From assembly GCF_022811845.1 (NCBI RefSeq), contig NZ_CP064266.1, forward strand, positions 3,162,001-3,226,000: DNA of 64,000 bases, in the 5' to 3' direction. The stretch is from Bacillus pseudomycoides (GTDB taxonomy: Bacteria > Bacillota > Bacilli > Bacillales > Bacillaceae_G). The position numbers were made by a program, and so were the translations under genes. Positions 1-6,917 of this stretch are shown in pieces. Under the pieces are notes generated by a model. That model ran no database searches. It worked only from the letters and a program-made list of their open reading frames with translations, and was not told the DNA's origin. The stretch's first letter is position 1; each line of letters begins with the position of its first letter.

Positions 1-89
1 TGAATGATATAGTATATCATAAAATCGGCAGTAATTTGATGTATTATGAAATCATTATCGAAATTTGCATAGATTTCTTCGAATTGTAG
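1..89 (+). CDS. C-terminal tail of an unidentified protein (partial)
   Basis: A reading frame open from the left edge (codons in phase with base 3) runs 28 codons to a TAG at 87-89. The residues are aliphatic and acidic (ending EICIDFFEL) and give no recognisable family. It lies 12 bases before the next small ORF. It could be a real gene end cut by the window or a chance open frame. Confidence 0.25.
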   Translation, partial: NDIVYHKIGSNLMYYEIIIEICIDFFEL

Positions 90-101
90 AACGTTATACA
101 T

Positions 102-242
102 ATGAAAAGAATTGCAAGGGAAATGAAAAATATGAGAAATACAATGGATTCTGTTTTTCGGACGCTTACCCTTCTTGTCATATATATGATGGTTACTTTA
201 GGTAAAGGGTTTTTCGAATCGAAGTTACAAAAGAAGCGATAA
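102..242 (+). CDS. Small hypothetical protein, 46 aa, one possible membrane segment
   Basis: ATG at 102 to TAA at 240-242. The peptide has a basic N-terminus rich in Met, Arg and Lys, a hydrophobic stretch (TLTLLVIYMMVTLG, about residues 22-35) and a basic C-terminus (KLQKKR), which is the layout of a small single-span membrane protein. No clear Shine-Dalgarno precedes it, which lowers confidence. It sits upstream of the asnA promoter and is not part of that transcript. I do not recognise a family. Confidence 0.35.
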   Translation: MKRIAREMKNMRNTMDSVFRTLTLLVIYMMVTLGKGFFESKLQKKR

Positions 243-311
243 CTCTCATAAAGTTTTAAAGAATCGCTAAAGAGTTAAAATAAAGAATTGAAAAATATTT
301 TTAAATTTTTG

Positions 312-339
312 TTGACTTTCTTGTTTTTTTGTATAGAAT
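312..339 (+). promoter_or_regulatory. Predicted sigma-A promoter of asnA
   Basis: TTGACT at 312-317 and TAGAAT at 334-339, spacer 16. It would start the transcript about 30 bases before the T-box leader and is the best match in the stretch upstream of asnA. Confidence 0.55.
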
Positions 340-374
340 AATCATTAATAAAATGTTTCAGAGATGTGACAACA

Positions 375-660
375 AAACGACTGTGAAAGGACGAGTAGTA
401 GTAGGACGTAGTCAAAGCGAGTCAGGGGTGGTGTGAGCCTGATACGAAGCCTGTTATGAAGAACCTCCTGGAGTCGCTAACCGAAATCCTTTGGGGGAAA
501 GTAGACTTAGCCGGGAACTTCGCCGTTACAAGAAGAACAGTATCGAGATTTCTCTAATCTCCGTACTGAATAAGTGAGCAACCTCTGTTGCTAATTTGGG
601 TGGTACCGCGGAACCAAAGCCTTTCGTCCCAGTTTTTTGGGAAAGAAGGGCTTTTTTTGT
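375..660 (+). promoter_or_regulatory. T-box riboswitch, asparagine specifier (AAC), controlling asnA
   Basis: The leader carries the conserved T-box GGGTGGTACCGCG at 598-610, which pairs with the acceptor end of uncharged tRNA. An intrinsic terminator follows (about 616-658, GC stem then seven T). In Stem I the specifier sits in the pattern GAAG-NNN-xTCCTGGAG and reads AAC at 462-464, an asparagine codon. This fits exactly with asparagine synthetase downstream: uncharged tRNA-Asn would relieve termination. The specifier assignment is by pattern alignment rather than by folding. Confidence 0.93.
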
Positions 661-704
661 TGGCTTCTTTCCACTACATCCAAACATTTTAGGAGGAAAC
701 CACC

Positions 705-1688
705 ATGTATCAATCATTAATGACAGTAAGAGAGACACAAATCGCAATTAAGGAAGTTAAAACATTTTTCGAGGATCAATTAGCAAAACGTCTTGAACTA
801 TTCCGCGTATCTGCACCCTTATTCGTAACGAAAAAATCAGGTTTAAACGATCACTTAAACGGTGTAGAACGTCCAATTGAATTTGATATGCTTCATTCAG
901 GAGAAGAATTAGAAATTGTTCACTCGCTAGCGAAATGGAAACGATTTGCATTACATGAATATGGCTACGAAGCTGGTGAAGGTTTATATACAAACATGAA
1001 CGCGATTCGCCGTGATGAGGAACTTGATGCAACGCATTCAATTTACGTTGATCAATGGGATTGGGAAAAAATTGTCCAAAAAGAATGGCGTACAGTAGAT
1101 TACTTACAAGAAACAGTACGAACAATTTATGGAATATTCAAAGATTTAGAAGATCATTTATTTGAAAAATACCCGTTCCTTGGTAAATATTTACCAGAAG
1201 ATATCGTGTTTATTACCTCTCAAGAATTAGAAGATAAATATCCAGAGTTAACGCCGAAGGATCGTGAGCATGCAATTGCGAAAGAGCACGGTGCAGTCTT
1301 TATTATTGGAATTGGTGATGCGCTTCGCTCAGGTGAAAAACACGATGGACGCGCATCTGATTATGACGATTGGAAATTAAACGGTGACATCTTATTCTGG
1401 CATCCTGTACTACAATGTTCATTTGAATTATCATCAATGGGAATTCGCGTTGATAGTAAATCACTTGATGAACAGTTAACGAAGACAGGTGAAGATTTCA
1501 AACGTAATTACGATTTCCATAAAGGAATTTTAGAAGACGTGCTCCCGCTTACAATTGGTGGTGGCATTGGACAATCAAGAATGTGCATGTACTTTTTACG
1601 TAAAGCGCATATCGGTGAGGTTCAAACTTCTGTATGGCCTGATGACATGCGTGAAGCGTGTAAGAAGGAAAACATTCATTTGTTTTAA
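705..1688 (+). CDS. asnA: Aspartate--ammonia ligase (asparagine synthetase A)
   Basis: 327 aa, the usual AsnA length. The enzyme makes L-asparagine from aspartate, ammonia and ATP, is cytosolic and belongs to the class II aminoacyl-tRNA-synthetase-like fold. The N-terminus (YQSLMTVRETQIAIKEVK), the central FELSSMGIRVD and the GGGIGQSRMCM block near residues 285-295 are typical of the family. The ATG at 705 is preceded by AGGAGG at spacing 7. It is expressed from its own promoter through the Asn T-box. The 3' end is intact (SVWPDD then LF, TAA), but a second, diverged copy of the last ~90 bases lies at 4832-4922. Confidence 0.97.
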   Translation: MYQSLMTVRETQIAIKEVKTFFEDQLAKRLELFRVSAPLFVTKKSGLNDHLNGVERPIEFDMLHSGEELEIVHSLAKWKRFALHEYGYEAGEGLYTNMNAIRRDEELDATHSIYVDQWDWEKIVQKEWRTVDYLQETVRTIYGIFKDLEDHLFEKYPFLGKYLPEDIVFITSQELEDKYPELTPKDREHAIAKEHGAVFIIGIGDALRSGEKHDGRASDYDDWKLNGDILFWHPVLQCSFELSSMGIRVDSKSLDEQLTKTGEDFKRNYDFHKGILEDVLPLTIGGGIGQSRMCMYFLRKAHIGEVQTSVWPDDMREACKKENIHLF

Positions 1689-1715
1689 GAGGGAAATATG
1701 GTAGAGTTAGTATAG

Positions 1716-1871
1716 TCATATGGACACAATTTACTTAAGTTTTTACAATGGATTTTAAGGAGAAAGTGTCCGTATGATACTTATATCGAGGGATTTTATA
1801 ACTGCAAAAAAATCCATAGTAGCATTGGTTTTAAAAGTCCTCGAGCAATAGAAGATCTGCTAAAAAAGTAG
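1716..1871 (+). mobile_element. Remnant of an IS3-family insertion sequence
   Basis: Bases 1782-1871 encode YIEGFYNCKKIHSSIGFKSP and continue to a TAG at 1869-1871. This is the characteristic C-terminal end of IS3/IS150-group OrfB transposases (YIxxFYNxxRxHxxxGxxSP). Nothing of the catalytic DDE core precedes it. At 1757-1776 there is instead an AAGGAG site and an ATG, as at the start of an IS open reading frame. A near-perfect inverted repeat, TCATATGGACAC (1716-1727) and GTGTCCGTATGA (1766-1777, 11 of 12 paired), lies beside it. I infer an internally deleted IS marking the left edge of the accessory region. Confidence 0.7.
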
Positions 1872-1942
1872 CTTAGATGTAACTTTTTTTGATCAAAATA
1901 TTGACTCAAATCCACTAAAAAGTAAAAGGTAGTCGAAGTTAG

Positions 1943-2650
1943 ATGATGGAAATATATATTGTGAAAATCCCTATAAAAATAGAAAATAGATTATTTCAAC
2001 AATTATTAGAGTGTGTTTCTAATGAAAAGCGAGAGAAGATTGAAAGTTTCCATAGGAAAGAAGATGCTTATAGAGGACTTATTGCCGATCTTCTTGTTAG
2101 AAGTTTGGTTATGCGAAAATATAACATTTTAAATAAGGAAATTGAATTTCAAACTAATTTTTATGGAAAGCCTTGTTTATATGGTTTTTCTAATTTTGAA
2201 TTTAATATTTCTCATTCAGGTGATTGGATTGTTTGTGCTGTTGATAAATTTTCGATTGGTGTAGATGTTGAAATGATAAAACCAATTGAATTTGATATAG
2301 CAAAAAGCTTTTGTACAGTAGCGGAATATGATGAGTTGCTTTCTATAGATTCGCTAAAGCAACTAGATTATTTTTATGATCTTTGGACTATAAAAGAAAG
2401 TTATGTAAAAGCAATAGGGAAAGGATTAACAATTCCTCTGAATTCTTTTTTAGTTAAAAGACACAACTCGAACCATATTGAAATAATAAAAAATAATAAA
2501 AAAACCCCGTATTTTATTAGACAATATGATATTGATGATCAGTATAAGCTATCAGTATGTGCGATGCATAATAGCTTTCCTGCTTATCCTCAACCTATTA
2601 ACTTTGTTAGTATAGCGCAAGAAATATTAGATAAAAATGTATTATTTTAA
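1943..2650 (+). CDS. Sfp-type 4'-phosphopantetheinyl transferase
   Basis: 235 aa, as for Sfp/Gsp enzymes. It transfers the phosphopantetheine arm of CoA to the conserved serine of carrier domains. The diagnostic motifs are present: HSG at 91-93, GVDVE at 106-110 (Mg-binding Asp108 and Glu110) and WTIKESYVKAIGKGL at 148-162 (Glu152). The enzyme should be active. It lies ~5 kb before the NRPS genes, on the same strand, and is the obvious activator of their six T domains. The start is ambiguous between ATG 1943 and ATG 1946, and the upstream ribosome site is weak. Codon use is AT-rich like the NRPS genes. Confidence 0.93.
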   Translation: MMEIYIVKIPIKIENRLFQQLLECVSNEKREKIESFHRKEDAYRGLIADLLVRSLVMRKYNILNKEIEFQTNFYGKPCLYGFSNFEFNISHSGDWIVCAVDKFSIGVDVEMIKPIEFDIAKSFCTVAEYDELLSIDSLKQLDYFYDLWTIKESYVKAIGKGLTIPLNSFLVKRHNSNHIEIIKNNKKTPYFIRQYDIDDQYKLSVCAMHNSFPAYPQPINFVSIAQEILDKNVLF

Positions 2651-2919
2651 GATCGTACCTTATATTAAGAATTGTTGGTTAACTTAATTTTTTCTCGGAA
2701 TTTTTATGTATATAAAATGTAGTCAATGTATGCGGGGCGAATAAGCAATGATTTTCTCTTTCTACCGGATTTAAGAGAGAATAATCAGCAAGTATAGGAA
2801 CAGAGAAAGAAAAGGATACGAAGTTAACAGTACAGCCTATGACAGGAATGATCGAGTTAAAGCGTAATAAATAAAAAGAGTTTTATAGAAATGATATTTA
2901 GGCATAAAACTATTAATAA
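2651..2919. other. Intergenic stretch without a recognisable gene
   Basis: A short in-frame run at about 2786-2871 ends QPMTGMIELKRNK before a TAA and may be the tail of a lost gene, but it has no start and no family I recognise. Nothing else is supportable. Confidence 0.3.
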
Positions 2920-2970
2920 AAAAGCAGGTGCTAAATGGTTGTAAAATATCGATTTAGTACCTGCTTTTTA
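2920..2970. terminator. Bidirectional intrinsic terminator
   Basis: Long stem with arms AAAAGCAGGTGCTAAAT and ATTTAGTACCTGCTTTTT (one mismatch), with T runs on both strands. It would end the transferase transcript on + and the TetR transcript on -. Confidence 0.8.
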
Positions 2971-3009
2971 TTGTATAACTCTCTTTTGATTTGTGTATTT
3001 GGGGATTTC

Positions 3010-3624
3010 TTAATTTTCTTGACTGGAGGAGAGAAGCATGTTTTGTAGTGTCTTTTTATATAAATCGAGAGGGATATGTTGCTGATTCATATTATAAAAT
3101 ATGGACATGCCATTTTCTAATGAAAGCATGCTCCATGTTATTTCTTTTGCAGATAAAGTAGATTTGTAGCCTTCCTTTAGTAGCAAACTGTCGATAGCTT
3201 TGGAAATTTGCTCTACTGCTTCTGTTATCATATTTGACCATTTATGACATACGGATTCTTCGCGCATTGCATATAGAAGGAATTCCATGCTAAGCATGCT
3301 CCATGCTTTTGTTTTCTGTCTAACTAAATGAGAATACTCATCCATCGTTTCGATAAAACTTGCTAATGATTGCTGCTGTTCTATTACTTGACGGATGTCT
3401 TGTACATATGAAGTCATTTGTTGTTCCACAATAGCTAGAAAAAGATCTTCTTTTGTATGAAAATGAGCATAAACAGCACCTTTACTAAATCCAGCATGTT
3501 CTGCAATTTTATCAACAGAAGCTCCATAGAATCCTAGTTTAGCGAAGGTTTCAAAAGCGGACTCTAAAAGTAATTGTCGTGTTTCTTGTTTTCGTTGTTC
3601 CTGTGTTAATCTTCGGCGGCTCAT
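3010..3624 (-). CDS. TetR/AcrR family transcriptional regulator
   Basis: 204 aa. The N-terminal helix-turn-helix (residues ~19-69) has the family signature FAKLGFYGASVDKIAEHAGF followed by SKGAVYAHFHTKEDLF. The C-terminal helical ligand and dimer domain is not assignable to a ligand class. It is divergent from the heme O synthase paralogue at 3794, and the shared 170 bp carries an inverted repeat at 3659-3672. By the usual TetR logic it probably represses itself and perhaps that neighbour. A GAGAAGGGGG ribosome site precedes the ATG. Confidence 0.92.
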   Translation of the reverse strand: MSRRRLTQEQRKQETRQLLLESAFETFAKLGFYGASVDKIAEHAGFSKGAVYAHFHTKEDLFLAIVEQQMTSYVQDIRQVIEQQQSLASFIETMDEYSHLVRQKTKAWSMLSMEFLLYAMREESVCHKWSNMITEAVEQISKAIDSLLLKEGYKSTLSAKEITWSMLSLENGMSIFYNMNQQHIPLDLYKKTLQNMLLSSSQEN

Positions 3625-3658
3625 CGTATTCCCCCTTCTCTTGACAAGTATATCATAT

Positions 3659-3672
3659 GGTATTAATATACC
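3659..3672. promoter_or_regulatory. Candidate TetR operator
   Basis: Inverted repeat GGTAT-TAAT-ATACC lies about 35 bases before the regulator's start codon and overlaps a possible -10 of the minus-strand promoter. It is short, so the assignment is tentative. Confidence 0.4.
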
Positions 3673-3793
3673 GAGTAGTATATAAGTTCAAATTAGTATA
3701 TAATTTGTGAACGATATATAGTGTGAAAATAAAAAGTAGGAATAAAGTTTTTTATTGTAGTAAGATAATCTAATAGAAGGGAGAAGAGATATT

Positions 3794-4711
3794 ATGCGAA
3801 GGGAAAAAGAATTAACAAATTCGAAACGACAGTTATCGGAAATTTTAGCCCAAACTGTTAAGACTGGCATAATTAAATCGAATTTGGTCCCAATGTTTGC
3901 TGGATTGACATTGGCTTTATATAAATATAAGATTAGCCCATCTGAAAAAATTCCAGAGATTATATTTGCCTTCATCGGTTCAATCTTAATAATAGGTGCA
4001 GCGGGGGCTTTTAATAACTTGTATGATCGTGATATTGATTCTATCATGGAGAGAACAAAAAATAGACCGACTGTAACTGGAGAAATCAGTCCTAAAGCTG
4101 TATTATGGGTTGGAATATTGATGACGATCTCTGGTTTAATATTTCTTGCGCTTACTACATATTTAGCGGCATTATTAGGATTTTTAGGTTTATTTTTGTA
4201 CGTTGTACCTTATACAATGTGGAGTAAAAGAAGAACGATTTATAATACAGAAATTGGAAGTGTTTCGGGCGCAATGCCGCCACTCATTGGCTGGGCCGCT
4301 ATGTACCCAGATATCACACATCCAGCTATTATTGGTCTTTTTATTATCATGATTATTTGGCAAATGCCTCATTTCTATGCGATAGCGATTCGCAAACATG
4401 AGGAGTATAAGGCTGCAAATGTTCCAATGCTCCCAGTAGTAAAAGGGATTAAAAGAACATATATACAAACAAATGTGTATTTAATCATTTTAATTATAAT
4501 TAGTGTTCTTTTAGGTTCGTTAAGTATTGGTCTTATGCTAGTATCACTTCTTTTAAGTATTTTATGGCTTGCCTTAAGTATTTATGGTTATAAAAAAATG
4601 GACTCAGAGAAATGGGCAAAGTCATTGTTTATTTTTTCGCTTTTCCATATGACGATTTTATTTTCCACAATTATTATTTACTCCCTTATGGGTGTTTTTT
4701 TCGGAAGCTGA
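3794..4711 (+). CDS. ctaB: Protoheme IX farnesyltransferase (heme O synthase), likely paralogue
   Basis: 305 aa integral membrane prenyltransferase of the UbiA/CtaB family, which farnesylates heme b to heme o for terminal oxidases. The first substrate motif NNLYDRDID (74-82) with RTKNRP (87-92) and the second block PHFYAIAIRKHEEYKAANVP are those of heme O synthases rather than of UbiA or menaquinone prenyltransferases. About nine membrane segments are visible. Bacillus usually keeps ctaB beside ctaA and the cta oxidase genes. None of those is here, so this looks like an additional copy in an accessory setting, divergently transcribed from a TetR regulator. A GGGAGAAGAG ribosome site precedes ATG 3794. 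Function is by family; why it is here is unknown. Confidence 0.88.
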   Translation: MRREKELTNSKRQLSEILAQTVKTGIIKSNLVPMFAGLTLALYKYKISPSEKIPEIIFAFIGSILIIGAAGAFNNLYDRDIDSIMERTKNRPTVTGEISPKAVLWVGILMTISGLIFLALTTYLAALLGFLGLFLYVVPYTMWSKRRTIYNTEIGSVSGAMPPLIGWAAMYPDITHPAIIGLFIIMIIWQMPHFYAIAIRKHEEYKAANVPMLPVVKGIKRTYIQTNVYLIILIIISVLLGSLSIGLMLVSLLLSILWLALSIYGYKKMDSEKWAKSLFIFSLFHMTILFSTIIIYSLMGVFFGS

Positions 4712-4799
4712 ATATAGAGAGAATGAAAGGTGTTTATAATAAGTTGATTTGTAAAGAACAAGAAAAAACAATTTCTCTTGTATAAAAGGGGAAATGTTT

Positions 4800-4829
4800 G
4801 GGCTATGGAGAAAGTCTTCTCCATAGCCC
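4800..4829. repeat. Perfect 11-bp inverted repeat at the edge of the asnA relic
   Basis: GGGCTATGGAG (4800-4810), loop of 8, CTCCATAGCCC (4819-4829). There is no T run on either side, so it is a poor terminator. It ends two bases before recognisable asnA homology begins and may mark a junction. Confidence 0.6.
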
Positions 4830-4831
4830 AA

Positions 4832-4922
4832 TCTTACGTAAAGCCGTCTCGTTGAAGTTAAATCTTCAGTATGGCCTGATGATTTATGTGATGCTTGTGA
4901 GAGAAAATATTCATCTGCTTCA
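4832..4922 (+). pseudogene. Relic of a second asnA 3' end
   Basis: From TTACGTAAAGC onward this stretch aligns with the last ~90 bases of asnA (1596-1688). It keeps the block GTATGGCCTGATGA (SVWPDD) and ATTCATCTG near the end. By eye about three quarters of positions match, with small length changes that break the frame and no stop in register. A strong terminator follows directly, as expected after a real asnA. It is 3.1 kb from the intact gene, with the Sfp, TetR and ctaB genes between. Confidence 0.8.
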
Positions 4923-4925
4923 ATC

Positions 4926-4976
4926 AAAAAAGAAACAGTGCTACTTTTATATGAAGTAACACTGTTTCTTTTTTTT
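4926..4976. terminator. Bidirectional intrinsic terminator
   Basis: Stem AAAAAAGAAACAGTG (4926-4940) with CACTGTTTCTTTTTTTT (4960-4976), T runs on both strands. It ends the asnA relic on + and serves the MFS gene on -; it may be the original asnA terminator. Confidence 0.85.
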
Positions 4977-5011
4977 GAATTTCTTATCATACAACAAAAA
5001 AATATTCTTTG

Positions 5012-6274
5012 TTAATCAGTGGTGCGTACGACTTTTACAAAGATAATAAGACAGCAACAGAATAGAGTGACAATTCCTCCAAATATAAATAAAAGTAAAG
5101 AAAATGGAGTTCCACTGTTTAAAAGGAGTGTTATTACTGCATAAGATATTGGAAGCAATCCAGTAGTCGCAGCTGTGACAAGACTCATTACTCGTCCGAG
5201 TTTATCGACAGGTGTTTTTTCTTGAAGTAAAGTAATGAAAAATATATTGCTAAAAGTTACAACTATCCCAATTAACCCGAGTAATAGCATAATCAGTATT
5301 AATTGATTGGTGAGTCCTAGTAATAATACAAATATTCCACAGAAAGCTAAGCTGCTTGTAGCAATTAATGCTCTTTTTTTCTTGAGTTTAATTCCAGCTA
5401 CAACGAGTGCTCCAAGAAACATTCCAACAGATATAGAAGTTTCTAAGAAGCTAAGTGTTAATGCATTTCCTTTTAGAACGGATGTTGCAAGTAATGGAAT
5501 AGTTACAGATAAAGGGCCTGTTAAAAAAAATCCTCCCAATGTAACCGTTACAAGTAAAGCTGTAATAAAGCTACTATTTTTCACAAAGGAAAAACCTTCA
5601 TTCCATTCTTGGAGAAAAGAAGGGCTTTCTTCTAAGGTGTTTTCTGTAACTGTATTGGATCTTTGAAGAAATAATACTAGGAACGCACCAAAAAATAATA
5701 AAATGGCTATTACTGCAAATAACATGTGAAATGAACCTAAAGTTAAAAAAATTCCTGCAATCATTGGTCCACCAAGAGAACAGACTTGTTGTGTAATTTG
5801 AATAATTGAATTTGCTTGAGCTAGTTGTGTTTCGTGGACGATTGTTGGAATAATTGATGATGCAGCTGGCCAGTAAAAGGCTTCTAATATACCAAATATT
5901 AATGCGAAAATTAACATTGCTGTAAAAGAAAGTGATTCGTATACAAGACATATAATCATAAGAACTAATAAGAGGCTACGGGTAGCATCTGAAAAGAACA
6001 TAATATGCTTTTTTTGTATACGATCTGCTAATACTCCTCCGAAAGGCATCAATAGAAATCGAGGGATAGCTGTCATCATTAACACAAGACCTAAGGAAGC
6101 CCCTAAATTTAAGTGTTTTACAACGTACCAAGACTCTGATAATAAATAAACAGCGGAAGCGATTCCTGTAAATATATTAGAAATCCATGCTAATAAAAAG
6201 TTTTTATTTTTAAATAATGATAATGTATTGGGATTTTCAGTAGATTTGCCCGCTGTAATTGTTTGTGCATCCAT
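5012..6274 (-). CDS. MFS transporter, DHA3/EntS-like exporter
   Basis: 420 aa with about twelve membrane segments. The cytoplasmic loop after TM2 carries GGVLADRIQKKHI, the MFS motif A, and the second half has LQEKTPVDKLGRVMS, typical of the DHA3 group that includes enterobactin exporter EntS and macrolide exporters. AGGAGG sits 7 bases before the ATG. It is transcribed away from the NRPS genes and shares their 640 bp upstream region. A role in exporting the NRPS product is a reasonable inference from position only. Confidence 0.88.
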   Translation of the reverse strand: MDAQTITAGKSTENPNTLSLFKNKNFLLAWISNIFTGIASAVYLLSESWYVVKHLNLGASLGLVLMMTAIPRFLLMPFGGVLADRIQKKHIMFFSDATRSLLLVLMIICLVYESLSFTAMLIFALIFGILEAFYWPAASSIIPTIVHETQLAQANSIIQITQQVCSLGGPMIAGIFLTLGSFHMLFAVIAILLFFGAFLVLFLQRSNTVTENTLEESPSFLQEWNEGFSFVKNSSFITALLVTVTLGGFFLTGPLSVTIPLLATSVLKGNALTLSFLETSISVGMFLGALVVAGIKLKKKRALIATSSLAFCGIFVLLLGLTNQLILIMLLLGLIGIVVTFSNIFFITLLQEKTPVDKLGRVMSLVTAATTGLLPISYAVITLLLNSGTPFSLLLFIFGGIVTLFCCCLIIFVKVVRTTD

Positions 6275-6914
6275 TCACATTCCTCCTAGATTTTATTAGT
6301 ACCATTGTGAAAGAGATAAAATTTTCATATGGAATTTTTATACGATAAGGGATTGGTCTGAAAAGGTATGTGTGTTATATCAATAAATTTCCATAAAAGA
6401 GATCAAAAGATAGAGGACAGAATTATATTTAAATTAATAAATTATAAAAATAAAAAATGTATACATATTCCAATCACTAGATTACTACATAAAATTACAA
6501 TTTGCCACAAAAAATGAAAAAATTAGAATATTGACATTTTTTACAAAAGGCATTTAATATGAATATTATGAGTTTTGATTTTGGTAATTATATGAATTTT
6601 TAACTACGTAAGGAAATTATTGATTTTTAGTTACTTTTCTTTCTTCTTAGCATGTAGTGTTTAGCAAATAAATGCATCAAGTTATTTTCTCCATTGTTGA
6701 GTTAAACGCCTCCTAGCATAAGTAACATGAAAAATGAACTTTTATGTTATTATTTTTAAAATTACTTCTTCGATTTGTTTTATTTATATTCAATAAAGAA
6801 TAGAGGTGCTAGCGCAAAAAAGTTATGTAGATAAATTTATATTTTTAAAATTTGTTTTTGCAGTTTATGATTAGAAAATGATTCGTAATTGATAGAAAGA
6901 TAAGAAGGAGCTTA
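6275..6914. other. Long AT-rich divergent regulatory region
   Basis: 640 bases separate the MFS exporter (-) from the first NRPS gene (+). I find no credible ORF with a ribosome site. The only clear signal is the promoter-like pair at 6531-6560, which would leave a ~350-base untranslated leader. Confidence 0.5.
6531..6560 (+). promoter_or_regulatory. Candidate promoter of the NRPS operon
   Basis: Consensus TTGACA at 6531-6536 and TAATAT at 6555-6560 with an 18-base spacer. A perfect -35 is notable, but the start codon is ~358 bases downstream, so a second promoter closer in cannot be excluded. Confidence 0.45.
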
Positions 6915-6917
6915 GTG

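Noticed and set aside
705..1125. Minus-strand open frame opposite asnA (from 757)
   Set aside because: It is the antisense of a certain gene, has no ribosome site and no family features.
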